A stretch of 26,538 nucleotides of DNA from NCBI GenBank assembly GCA_036654415.1, contig JAVVSB010000026.1:1-26538 (forward strand). The letters run 5' to 3'. The notes beneath the pieces were generated by a model, which saw nothing but the letters and a program-made list of their open reading frames with translations, ran no database searches and was not told the DNA's origin. The first letter of the stretch is position 1. Each line of letters begins with the position of its first letter. This document shows positions 16,586-23,151 of the stretch, piece by piece. The stretch comes from Mucinivorans sp036654415 (lineage in GTDB: Bacteria > Bacteroidota > Bacteroidia > Bacteroidales > Rikenellaceae). Both the position numbers and the translations under genes were made by a program.

Positions 16586-16716
16586 GGCTTTTGGTTTTTT
16601 AGTGTATATTAGTTATGTGAATTCAAGGGGAAAAGAGTGCTAAAAGAGCTATTTTTAAATAAGATTATTATGCTTTTGCACCAAGTTATCAGACAAAAAG
16701 AAAAACGACTTCTCTT

Positions 16717-16748
16717 TTTGGTGGTGGTTTTCAACTTTAATGATTTTG
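16717..16748 (+). promoter_or_regulatory. Promoter of the first small lipoprotein gene
   Basis: TTTG at 16717-16720 and TGATTTTG at 16741-16748 (one mismatch to TAnnTTTG) are 20 bases apart, 37 bases before the start codon. No match was found for the divergent fimbrillin-like gene. Confidence 0.55.
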
Positions 16749-16785
16749 AGTATTATTATTAATAATTAATTTTTAACAAAACAAT

Positions 16786-17166
16786 ATGAAAAAAATACTT
16801 ATGGTCATGCTTTCGCTGGCTATTTTAACAGGACTGAGCTCTTGTAACAAAGACAAAGAAGAAGGTACAAACTCTCTAGTTGGAACTTCGTGGGAGGGGA
16901 GCGTGTCGGCAGGTCCAGTCGCTTCAATTTATATGCTAAAGTTTGTTACTAACGACGGAGGTAATCTTAAGATTGGGGTCAAAGTTGGTGAAGAAGTAGT
17001 TGTATCAGAAGACTCTGATTTGCTATACTCTTTCAATGAAGGTACACGAACAGGTACTCTATCTAACTTAAATGGCGTTAGTCAACTTACTTTTGATGTA
17101 AAAGGCAATAAACTCACCATACATGCCACCGCTGCTACTATTGAGATAGTTCTGACTAAAAAATAG
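16786..17166 (+). CDS. Small lipoprotein of unknown function
   Basis: 126 aa. A clear lipoprotein signal peptide, MKKILMVMLSLAILTGLSSC, has the lipid-acceptor Cys20 followed by NKDKEEG, an acidic stretch of the type that can serve as a surface-export signal in Bacteroidota. The mature part is about 105 aa with alternating polar and hydrophobic residues (LVGTSWEGSV, YMLKFV, GTLSNL, QLTFDVKGNKLTIHA, IEIVL). This suggests a small beta-barrel or lipocalin-like fold starting with the common GTSWEG motif; that fold is inference. It has lower GC content than the flanking housekeeping genes. No partner gene or terminator is evident immediately downstream. Confidence 0.8.
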   Translation: MKKILMVMLSLAILTGLSSCNKDKEEGTNSLVGTSWEGSVSAGPVASIYMLKFVTNDGGNLKIGVKVGEEVVVSEDSDLLYSFNEGTRTGTLSNLNGVSQLTFDVKGNKLTIHATAATIEIVLTKK

Positions 17167-17636
17167 GGGCTATCAGAGATACTATTTTGAATAATTAGGG
17201 TGCAAATTTTGGGCCAAGCGTGCGCTGAAAAGCTATTTTAAAAAAAAATGTTATATCTTTGTACTGAGTTATTAAGGGGGTCGCTTCTAAAAATTAGTTT
17301 TTCAAGGTTGACCAGGTCGCAGAATAGGAGTTTGCTCATTGTAAATTAGGATTTTGCGCTCATTGGTCGAGTGAAGAAAAAGCAATTTTTAAGTGGAGTC
17401 ACCTAAAATAAATTGGTTATGGGTTTCCTAAGAAACGGTTTAAATTTTGTTCATTGAATTTATTATGACTCATTTTGGTCATATTTTTGCCAGTAAAACT
17501 GGAATTTACCCAGGATAAATGAGAATTTTACAGGTGAAAATAGTGGCAAATAAGGGTCGTAACAAAACTTTTGAATAAATTTTAAACAGCTTCTAAATAT
17601 AACATCCTAATTATTATTAACAAAAACAAAAACAAA
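17167..17636 (+). other. 470-base AT-rich gap with two candidate promoters
   Basis: No supported gene. A perfect -7 TATCTTTG sits at 17254-17261, 375 bases before the next start codon, and TATTTTTG at 17482-17489 lies 147 bases before it. Neither has a -33 TTTG at the right spacing. The stretch 17470-17502 has two small hairpins (ATGAC/GTCAT and CCAGT/ACTGG). The repeat motif AAACAGCTTCTAAA is at 17584-17597. The first promoter may drive a small RNA or a long leader. Confidence 0.4.
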
Positions 17637-18029
17637 ATGAAAAAACTATTATTACTTCTTGCTGTTGTGATGACTATGCTCTCCTGCAGTGACGCAAAGC
17701 GCACAGTTATGCTTAAATACGATTTCCAATTGGAGGTTACTGGCGCGCAGGCTACTCAGGCACAACTCGATGCTGTCGTTGCGCTTTTCAAGGCGAAACA
17801 ATTACCAGTTGGTGCATCCATTGCCATCTCAAAGGAGACCACTACCGAAGACGGTCAAGAGCAGTTAAAAGAGCTTGATAGTGATGTTGCTGGCATAGTA
17901 ACCTCGGCATTGGGTAAAGTCTCTTTGGATGAGCTTCAAAAACTGGTTCCAGCAGGTTCTAGCGTTACTTACGCTGCCACCCACGCAGGGACGAGCTCTA
18001 TGGTCAAAGCAGTTATCTTTAGGCTTTAA
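17637..18029 (+). CDS. Small lipoprotein of unknown function
   Basis: 130 aa. Signal peptide MKKLLLLLAVVMTMLSC with lipid-acceptor Cys17, followed by SDAKRTVMLKYDF. The mature part is unlike the neighbouring small lipoprotein. It has a predicted strand (TVMLKYDFQLEVTG), a helical segment rich in Ala, Gln and Leu (ATQAQLDAVVALFKAKQ), a second helix (DEGQ-rich to LGKVSLDELQKLVP) and a closing strand (SSVTYAATHAG to KAVIFRL). I do not recognise the family. It is monocistronic and closed by a strong terminator. Its low GC and position among repeats suggest accessory DNA. Confidence 0.8.
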   Translation: MKKLLLLLAVVMTMLSCSDAKRTVMLKYDFQLEVTGAQATQAQLDAVVALFKAKQLPVGASIAISKETTTEDGQEQLKELDSDVAGIVTSALGKVSLDELQKLVPAGSSVTYAATHAGTSSMVKAVIFRL

Positions 18030-18062
18030 GGTCTATTTCTAGAAGCTGCTTTTTATAAGCCA

Positions 18063-18102
18063 GCGAGGACGATAATTAATTTTATCGTCCTCGCTTTTTT
18101 TT
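18063..18102 (+). terminator. Rho-independent terminator of the second small lipoprotein gene
   Basis: Perfect 13-bp stem GCGAGGACGATAA with its complement (arms 18063-18075 and 18082-18094), loop of 6, followed by eight T. Confidence 0.95.
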
Positions 18103-18133
18103 GTTCGGGGAGGGTGTAATTTCATTATCTTTG
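18100..18133 (+). promoter_or_regulatory. Promoter of a candidate small RNA
   Basis: TTTG at 18100-18103 and a perfect -7 TATCTTTG at 18126-18133, 22 bases apart. No reading frame follows; a GC-richer stretch that can fold does. Confidence 0.6.
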
Positions 18134-18139
18134 AGCCAT

Positions 18140-18322
18140 ACGCTATGGGGCTAGATAGCCCGGGATAAGGTGTCGTTGATGGAGACACAGATTACCCAGT
18201 CTCAGTGGGATAAATTGAACCTCCCAAGTGGTTCAGAGGTGGCCTCATACCACAACACAGGTGAAGTCGTTACAAGGTCTCTACGCCGTCCGTCTCCTTT
18301 AGCAGTCACTTTGTGATAGAGC
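18140..18322 (+). ncRNA. Candidate structured small RNA upstream of pckA
   Basis: About 180 bases of roughly even base composition stand out inside an AT-rich gap, directly after a good promoter, with no coding frame. Local hairpins are visible: GGGCTA/TAGCCC at 18149-18162, GTGTC/GACAC (18170-18188), CCCA/TGGG (18195-18209), GAACC/GGTTC (18217-18234) and GTGG/CCAC (18239-18253). GAGAC at 18182-18186 can pair with any of three GTCTC copies (18199, 18277, 18292), the last extending to GGAGAC/GTCTCC as a long-range closing stem. This suggests alternative folds. It could be a 6S-type RNA or the Bacteroidales-1 RNA, but I cannot confirm either by eye. The 3' end is unsure: a small TCAC/GTGA hairpin at 18306-18316 or the inverted repeat at 18328-18359. 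Confidence 0.5.
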
Positions 18323-18327
18323 TTTTA

Positions 18328-18359
18328 GAAGCTGTTTAATAAAAATTAAAAACAGCTTC
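18328..18359. repeat. Inverted pair of the GAAGCTGTTT motif
   Basis: GAAGCTGTTTAAT (18328-18340) and ATTAAAAACAGCTTC (18345-18359) form a stem with a one- or two-base bulge. It may end the small RNA but has no T-run. The motif recurs in other gaps of this window. The rest of the gap to pckA (18360-18520) is AT-rich with a CCCC/GGGG stem at 18441-18463 and no gene. Confidence 0.5.
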
Positions 18360-18525
18360 CAAAATCATATATATGTATCTTTTGGCTATTATATTAGTAG
18401 TATAGACAATTTTTCTTACTGTTTTTACGTTCTACTAAACACCCCGTCAAACCCACTTTGGGGGAGAAAATGGGGGTGGATGTAAAAAATCCATTGTTAT
18501 TTTTTTCACAAAGAAATTTTTTTTA

Positions 18526-18533
18526 TACCTTTG
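18526..18533 (+). promoter_or_regulatory. -7 element of the pckA promoter
   Basis: TACCTTTG, a perfect TAnnTTTG match, 43 bases before the pckA ATG. The -33 region is a T-run without a clear TTTG. Confidence 0.65.
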
Positions 18534-18576
18534 CAGTCTATTAAGAGTATTTATTAACCAAACAAAAATAATAACT

Positions 18577-20160
18577 ATGTCAGTAAATCTTGAAAAGTAC
18601 GGTATCACCGGCGTAAAGAAGGTTATTTGTAACCCTTCTTATCAGCAACTTTTTGTTGATGAAACCAATCCAGAGCTTACAGGCTTTGAGGCAGGTACAC
18701 AAACTTCAACGGGCGCCGTTAGCGTTAAGACAGGCGTTTTCACAGGACGTTCACCTAAAGACAAATACACCGTCTTGGACGCTTCGACCAAAGACCATTT
18801 CTGGTTCGATGGTAAAATCAACCGTTCGATGACCCCCGAAACTTTTGACAAATTGGAAGTTTTGGCCCAAAAACAACTCTCCAACAAGGAGCAGCTCTAT
18901 GTAGTTGATACATTCTGTGGCACCAACGAAGACACCCGCATGAAGGTGCGTTTCATTATGGAAGTTGCATGGCAGGCTCACTTTGTCACCAATATGTTTA
19001 TCCGCCCTTCTCACTACGAGTTGGCCAACTATGGCGAGCCTGATTTCGTGGTTTTGAACGCCTCTAAATGCGTGAATCCCGATTGGAAAGCTATGGGTCT
19101 AAATTCTGAAAACTTTGTAGCCTTCAACCTCACCAAAAAGATGCAGGTCATTGGCGGTACTTGGTACGGTGGTGAGATGAAAAAAGGTCTATTCAGTGTG
19201 ATGAACTACTATATGCCTCTTAAGGGTATTGCCTCTATGCACTGCTCGGCTAACGTAGGTAAAGATGGTGATGTAGCTCTTTTCTTTGGCCTTTCGGGCA
19301 CAGGTAAGACTACCCTTTCGGCTGACCCTAAACGTTTCTTGATCGGTGACGACGAACATGGTTGGGACCACAACGGTGTGTTCAACTACGAAGGTGGTTG
19401 CTACGCCAAGACCATCAACCTAAGCAAGGAGAACGAGCCTGATATCTGGCGCGCCATCCAGCGCAATGCTCTGTTGGAGAATGTGACTGTTCTGCCCGAC
19501 GGCACCCCAGATTACGCTGACGGTTCGGTTACCGAAAACACACGTGTTTCGTATCCTATTTTCCACATCAGCAAGATAGTTCTTCCTTCGCGTGCAGGCC
19601 ATGCCAATAAGATTATCTATCTTTCGGCCGATGCTTTCGGTGTGTTGCCTCCAGTCTCTATTTTGGACGAAAAGTCGGCACAGTACCACTTCCTTTGCGG
19701 TTACACCAGCAAGTTGGCTGGCACCGAGCGTGGTATCACCGAGCCTACCCCATCTTTCTCGCCAGCCTTTGGCGAGGCTTTCCTCACTGTTCACCCAACA
19801 CTTTATGCTAAAGTATTGGCTGACAAGATGAAGCAGCACAAGGCAACAGCCTATTTGGTTAACACAGGTTGGAACGGCACAGGCAAACGTATCTCGATTA
19901 AGGATACACGCGCCATCATTGACGCCATCATCGATGGTTCAATTGAGAAGGCCGACAAGATAAATATTCCTATTTTGAACCTTGTGGCACCAAAGGCTTT
20001 GGCCAATGTTTCGGAAGGTATTCTTGACCCTCGTCACACATATGCTGACACCAAGGTATGGGAAGAAAAGGCTAAATCTCTGGCTGCCAAGTATATCAAC
20101 AACTTCGAGCAATATTTGCCTGAAGGTGCAGGGCTTGTAGCTTCTGGTCCTCAGTTATAG
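18577..20160 (+). CDS. pckA: ATP-dependent phosphoenolpyruvate carboxykinase
   Basis: Interconverts oxaloacetate + ATP and PEP + CO2 + ADP. In fermenting Bacteroidota it usually runs toward oxaloacetate, feeding the fumarate-succinate branch and saving ATP. At 527 aa it is the normal length. Motifs seen: the oxaloacetate-binding Arg58 in FTGRSPKDK, the substrate/metal segment WYGGEMKKG, the kinase-1a P-loop GLSGTGKTT at residues 238-246, kinase-2 GDDEHGWD (Asp258-259), and the adenine-binding region near VNTGWNGTGKRISI. It is monocistronic, with its own promoter and terminator. Its codon use is strongly biased to a few codons, as expected of a highly expressed gene. Confidence 0.98.
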   Translation: MSVNLEKYGITGVKKVICNPSYQQLFVDETNPELTGFEAGTQTSTGAVSVKTGVFTGRSPKDKYTVLDASTKDHFWFDGKINRSMTPETFDKLEVLAQKQLSNKEQLYVVDTFCGTNEDTRMKVRFIMEVAWQAHFVTNMFIRPSHYELANYGEPDFVVLNASKCVNPDWKAMGLNSENFVAFNLTKKMQVIGGTWYGGEMKKGLFSVMNYYMPLKGIASMHCSANVGKDGDVALFFGLSGTGKTTLSADPKRFLIGDDEHGWDHNGVFNYEGGCYAKTINLSKENEPDIWRAIQRNALLENVTVLPDGTPDYADGSVTENTRVSYPIFHISKIVLPSRAGHANKIIYLSADAFGVLPPVSILDEKSAQYHFLCGYTSKLAGTERGITEPTPSFSPAFGEAFLTVHPTLYAKVLADKMKQHKATAYLVNTGWNGTGKRISIKDTRAIIDAIIDGSIEKADKINIPILNLVAPKALANVSEGILDPRHTYADTKVWEEKAKSLAAKYINNFEQYLPEGAGLVASGPQL

Positions 20161-20181
20161 TCTTCGGATTTTTAACTACCC

Positions 20182-20224
20182 AAAGCGGAGGGGTCTTTTT
20201 AAGAGGCCTCTCCGCTTTTTTTTG
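20182..20224 (+). terminator. pckA terminator
   Basis: Stem AGCGGAGGGGTC with GGCCTCTCCGCT (12 bp including two G-U pairs) followed by a T-run of about nine. Confidence 0.93.
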
Positions 20225-20306
20225 TGGCTATATTTTGGGGATGGTGAGGGCGAAGAGGGGCACCTCTCCACCTGCTTATAGTTCGTTGCCTTTTAAAGGC
20301 TAGAGT

Positions 20307-20425
20307 GTAGTGGCCACGACTCTAAAATCAGCGAAAAAAGAGTACAAAAAGGGTGGTAATACAATGCTGGAAAGAAATTAAGACAGCTGTTTTAAACAGC
20401 TGTCTTAAACAGTTTCTAAATAGCT
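20307..20425 (+). repeat. Dispersed intergenic repeat copy with embedded hairpin
   Basis: GTAGTGG, AAAATCAGCG and a 33-base core (20349-20381) also occur, inverted, upstream of metH (15515-15432); the core is identical at 30 of 33 positions. The tail is AAACAGTTTCTAAATAGC. Within it lies a perfect 15-bp inverted repeat with one central base (20378-20408, TTAAGACAGCTG arms). It lies just past the dCMP deaminase stop and may be the terminator of that minus-strand operon. Confidence 0.65.
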
Positions 20426-20862
20426 TCGCTCTCTTGGCTAATGCAGACCACCTCTATGCCCGCCCTCTCGAGCAGCTCCACGCCGTCATTGCTGTGGTAC
20501 TCGTCCAAAAAAACCACGCGGCAGATGCCAGCCTGAATTATCAACTTGGCGCACTCGATACAGGGCGATGAGGTGACATAGAGTGTGGCCCCGTTGCTGC
20601 TACTCATCGAGCGAGCCACTTTGGTGATGGCGTTGGCCTCGGCATGTAGCACATAGGCCTTGGTCTTGCCCGTGGCGGGGTCTTCACATATGTTCTCGAA
20701 ACCACATGGGGTGCCGTTGTAACCGTCCGAGATAATCATCTTATCGCGCACGATAAGTGCTCCCACCTGCCGCCGCTGGCAATACGAATTCTCGGCCCAA
20801 ATACGAGCCATACGCAGGTAACGCAAATCCAGCAGATACTGCTTGTGTTCTTGGTAACCCAT
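20416..20862 (-). CDS. dCMP deaminase (ComEB-like cytidine/deoxycytidylate deaminase)
   Basis: Converts dCMP to dUMP, supplying thymidylate synthase; cytoplasmic zinc enzyme. 148 aa. Zinc ligands and the proton shuttle are visible: His73 and Glu75 in LHAEANAI, and Cys101/Cys104 in SSPCIECAK. The region between helix 1 and the active site has the GYNGTPCGFENICED segment typical of dCMP deaminases, which contain an extra structural metal or allosteric region, rather than free-nucleoside deaminases. It is last in a minus-strand operon; its ATG is 9 bases past the hpf stop. A hairpin at 20378-20408 probably ends the transcript. Confidence 0.92.
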   Translation of the reverse strand: MGYQEHKQYLLDLRYLRMARIWAENSYCQRRQVGALIVRDKMIISDGYNGTPCGFENICEDPATGKTKAYVLHAEANAITKVARSMSSSNGATLYVTSSPCIECAKLIIQAGICRVVFLDEYHSNDGVELLERAGIEVVCISQESEAI

Positions 20863-20871
20863 GGTGGAGGC

Positions 20872-21162
20872 TTAATTGGCTTTTTTGCGTTTGGCTATCT
20901 GTTGGCGTAGGGCATCAATGGCCTCGTCGGCAGACTGCTCAAAGGTGTGAGAACGACGTTCGGCCACCAGCTCCGTGCCTGGCACGCTGAGGCTCACCGT
21001 CACCACCTTGTTGCCGTTGTCGTGGTCTTTGTCCAACTTCATAATCACACTGCATGAGGTGATACCATCTTCAAAACGGTCAAGTTTATTCATCTTTGAC
21101 TCTACGTAGTCGATTAGTTTCTGGTCGGCATCGAAGCGGACAGATTGAATTTGTAGGTTCAT
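20872..21162 (-). CDS. hpf: Short ribosome hibernation promoting factor (HPF/RaiA family)
   Basis: Binds the 30S subunit at the mRNA/tRNA channel in slow growth and inactivates ribosomes. 96 aa, the short form, with no C-terminal dimerisation domain. The opening MNLQIQSVRFDADQKLIDYVESKMNK-type helix, the central strands with KVVTVSLSVPGTELVAER, and the closing EAIDALRQQIAKRKK basic helix fit the S30AE fold. The gene lies between xerC (16-base gap) and the dCMP deaminase gene (9-base gap). An xerC-hpf pair is common in Bacteroidota, which supports both names. Confidence 0.92.
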   Translation of the reverse strand: MNLQIQSVRFDADQKLIDYVESKMNKLDRFEDGITSCSVIMKLDKDHDNGNKVVTVSLSVPGTELVAERRSHTFEQSADEAIDALRQQIAKRKKAN

Positions 21163-21178
21163 AATTGTAATTTTTTGG

Positions 21179-22072
21179 TTATTTTTTCAGCGCCCGTGGG
21201 TGGGCTGCCGTGTATTGGCTTTTTAGGTTCTCAATGGTGTTGTGCGTATAAATCTGTGTCGAGCTGAGCGAGCTGTGGCCCAAGAGCTCTTGTATGGAGC
21301 GTATAGGGGCTGCGTGGGCCAAAAGGTGAGTGGCAAAGGTGTGGCGCAAAATATGCGGCGAGGCCTGACCCTGCATCCCCACAGCGAGCAACATACGGTG
21401 CACTATGGCATAGACCTGGCTCTGGGTTATAGCTTCTGCTTGACAGGTTAAAAATAATACATTTTTTTCATTTTTGCAAATAATTTTCTCTTTTTGTAGT
21501 TGTCCAAAATAGCGGAGCCTCTCCACCATGGGCTCTATGAGCGGGATTATCCGCTCTTTAGAGCCTTTACCCATCACCCTGAGGGTGGCTTGATTTAAAT
21601 CCACATCGCTCCAGCGGAGTGAGCAGAGTTCGGCACGGCGCATACCTGTGGTGTAGAGCAGCAACACCACCACTGCGGGCAGCTCATCCCCATAGTCGGC
21701 CTCTGGACTACTGAGCAGCCCCACCAGGTGGTCCATCATGCCCTGTTGCACAAAATGTGGCAGAGGCTTGACCTGCGGTAAGGAGTGGATACGGGCCACG
21801 GGGTTGGCCTCTATCAGTTGGCTGCGCTGGGCGTAGCCAAAAAATTTACGTATGGCGCAAACCTTGCGGTTCACGCTACGCGCGCTCTGTCCATCTTCCA
21901 TCATCCCCATGACCCAGGTGCGGACATCGTCGGAACTAACCCTCTGAACATCGAAACCATCCTGCCCACCCATCTGCTCCACAAAGCCATGTAGGTCATT
22001 CGTGTAGGCCCGTATGGTGTGGGGACTAAGGCGAAGTTCCGCCCGCAGATACTGTTCAAAGAGCTCTTCCAT
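21179..22072 (-). CDS. xerC: Tyrosine recombinase, XerC/XerD type
   Basis: Site-specific recombinase that resolves chromosome dimers at dif with a partner Xer protein. 297 aa, the standard size. The N-terminal SAM-like core-binding domain is about residues 1-85. The catalytic domain has the full set of residues: Arg145 (TGMRRAEL), Lys169 (GKGSKER), His240 and Arg243 (PHILRHTF), His266 (LGHSSLS) and the nucleophile Tyr275 (QIYTH). It is therefore likely active. It lies 24 bases after the small ATPase gene and before hpf. The housekeeping role is inferred from the length and the hpf neighbour. A second role in DNA inversion cannot be excluded, since an inverted repeat lies just upstream of the operon. 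Confidence 0.92.
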   Translation of the reverse strand: MEELFEQYLRAELRLSPHTIRAYTNDLHGFVEQMGGQDGFDVQRVSSDDVRTWVMGMMEDGQSARSVNRKVCAIRKFFGYAQRSQLIEANPVARIHSLPQVKPLPHFVQQGMMDHLVGLLSSPEADYGDELPAVVVLLLYTTGMRRAELCSLRWSDVDLNQATLRVMGKGSKERIIPLIEPMVERLRYFGQLQKEKIICKNEKNVLFLTCQAEAITQSQVYAIVHRMLLAVGMQGQASPHILRHTFATHLLAHAAPIRSIQELLGHSSLSSTQIYTHNTIENLKSQYTAAHPRALKK

Positions 22073-22096
22073 TTAAATATATCTCTTTAAGCTCTC

Positions 22097-22789
22097 TTAC
22101 TCCTGAGTGCGGAATTGAATCACGCGGTCGACCCAGCCGTCAATGATGATGGCGGGAGAGTGTGTGGCCAGCAAAATTTGGAGAGAGGGGCTCAGCGAGA
22201 GTATATCCTCGAGCACCCTTTTTTGCCAGTCAAAGTGGAGCGATATTTCGGGTTCGTCTAGTATCATCATATCCCCTTGGTGGCTCATGGCAGCGCACTC
22301 CAGCAGGTGGATTATCTGCCTTTCGCCCGATGAGAGCACGCTCAGGGGCAGACGTATGTCCATCCATTGGAGTTCAAAAAAGAGTTCCTCTCCGCCCTGT
22401 CGGACTATCTTCTTGCCCGAGTGAAGGAACAGCGAATCCACTATGTTGCAAAAGAGGTCATAGTTGGGGCTCTGTTGACTTATGTGGGGCTGGGTTATTG
22501 GTTCCAGAAAGTTTGTTATCACACCACTGGCGTAGGGTGTGGGGTCAAAAGGGGTTGTGGAGCTCAGGGTTGTCGAGTCCTCGAAGAGGATTTTTACCGT
22601 GCGGCTCAGTGACCCCAGCGGGGGGCTCAACAGCCCGTGGGTGAGCAGTTCGCCCACCGAGTGCAGCAGTGTACTTTTGCCGCAACCGTTGCCTCCCGAG
22701 AGCACGTTGACCCCTGTACGCAGTTCCCAACTTAGGGAGCCCTCCATGCCGAAGAGCCCCTCAATCTCTATGCCCTTAATAAGTTTCAT
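22097..22789 (-). CDS. Small ABC/SMC-type AAA ATPase of unknown function
   Basis: 230 aa soluble ATPase. Walker A GGNGCGKST is at residues 32-40, preceded by the FGMEGSLSWELRTGVNVLSG pattern of RecF/SMC/OLD-type ATPases. The ABC signature LSSGERQ is at 152-158, Walker B with catalytic Glu MMILDEPE at 174-181, and the switch His in ATHSPAII at 209-211. There is no coiled coil of note and no membrane domain, so it is not a transporter with its permease nearby. It is first in the operon with xerC, hpf and the dCMP deaminase gene, behind a promoter inside an inverted repeat. Relatives of this type often work with a Toprim or DUF4435 protein. One such gene is 2 kb away but in another operon. The function is not known. 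Confidence 0.85.
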   Translation of the reverse strand: MKLIKGIEIEGLFGMEGSLSWELRTGVNVLSGGNGCGKSTLLHSVGELLTHGLLSPPLGSLSRTVKILFEDSTTLSSTTPFDPTPYASGVITNFLEPITQPHISQQSPNYDLFCNIVDSLFLHSGKKIVRQGGEELFFELQWMDIRLPLSVLSSGERQIIHLLECAAMSHQGDMMILDEPEISLHFDWQKRVLEDILSLSPSLQILLATHSPAIIIDGWVDRVIQFRTQE

Positions 22790-22869
22790 GGTTATATCTT
22801 TTGGTTATCTTAAATATTCGGTGCTCTTGGGCTCTTGTCTCCAAGAGTCATGGTGGAAATCCACACTCA

Positions 22870-22900
22870 CAAAGATACAAAAACTCTCCAAAAAAGCGAA
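22870..22900 (-). promoter_or_regulatory. Promoter of the ATPase-xerC-hpf-dcd operon, left arm of 31-bp inverted repeat
   Basis: The minus strand ends in a perfect -7 TATCTTTG (22877-22870). The whole 31-base arm equals the mrp promoter arm at 23023-23053 except for one base (30 of 31). Identity stops exactly after the -7 element. The leader to the ATPase start is about 75 bases. Confidence 0.75.
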
Positions 22901-22931
22901 TTTTAGCTCTTTTGTTGGGGGGGGCTCTTAC

Positions 22932-22967
22932 AAAGTGGAGAGGTGCTGCGTAGCACCTCTCCACTTT
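22932..22967. repeat. 16-bp-stem hairpin between divergent promoters
   Basis: AAAGTGGAGAGGTGCT and its exact complement flank a GCGT loop; TTTT-like bases follow on the plus strand. It looks like a terminator, yet no plus-strand gene points into it. A run of eight G (22917-22924) lies beside it. Confidence 0.8.
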
Positions 22968-23022
22968 TGATATCATCTTCTCCCTATTTTGCCACGTCAA
23001 GTAGGCCTAAAGTCGATACCAT

Positions 23023-23053
23023 TTCGTTTTTTTGGAGAGTTTTTGTATCTTTG
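23023..23053 (+). promoter_or_regulatory. Promoter of mrp, right arm of 31-bp inverted repeat
   Basis: Ends in a perfect -7 TATCTTTG (23046-23053). A weak -33 (TTTCG, 23022-23026) is 19 bases upstream. The leader to the mrp start is about 90 bases and contains a GTGG/CCAC hairpin around a CTCG loop (23076-23099). Confidence 0.75.
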
Positions 23054-23151
23054 GAAGTTTTAAATTTGTAATACACGTGGTTTTCTCGAAAAAATCCACC
23101 TAAAACCTCTGCCCAGATGCCTTTGGCACCTCAGCATTTTATAAAAAAATT

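Noticed and set aside
18134..18330. tRNA, tmRNA, SRP RNA or RNase P RNA in the pckA upstream gap
   Set aside because: No T-loop GTTCRA pattern with an acceptor stem, no tmRNA start, no SRP GGAA/GCA core and no RNase P GAGGAAAGTCC motif.
22870..23053. Classical invertible promoter controlled by the adjacent recombinase
   Set aside because: Not accepted as the main reading because both promoters lie inside the repeat arms and point outward, so inversion would not switch either one off.
23065..23085. Second parS-like site around ACACGTGG upstream of mrp
   Set aside because: Only the central CACGTG is shared; the flanks do not match TGTTCC/GGAACA.
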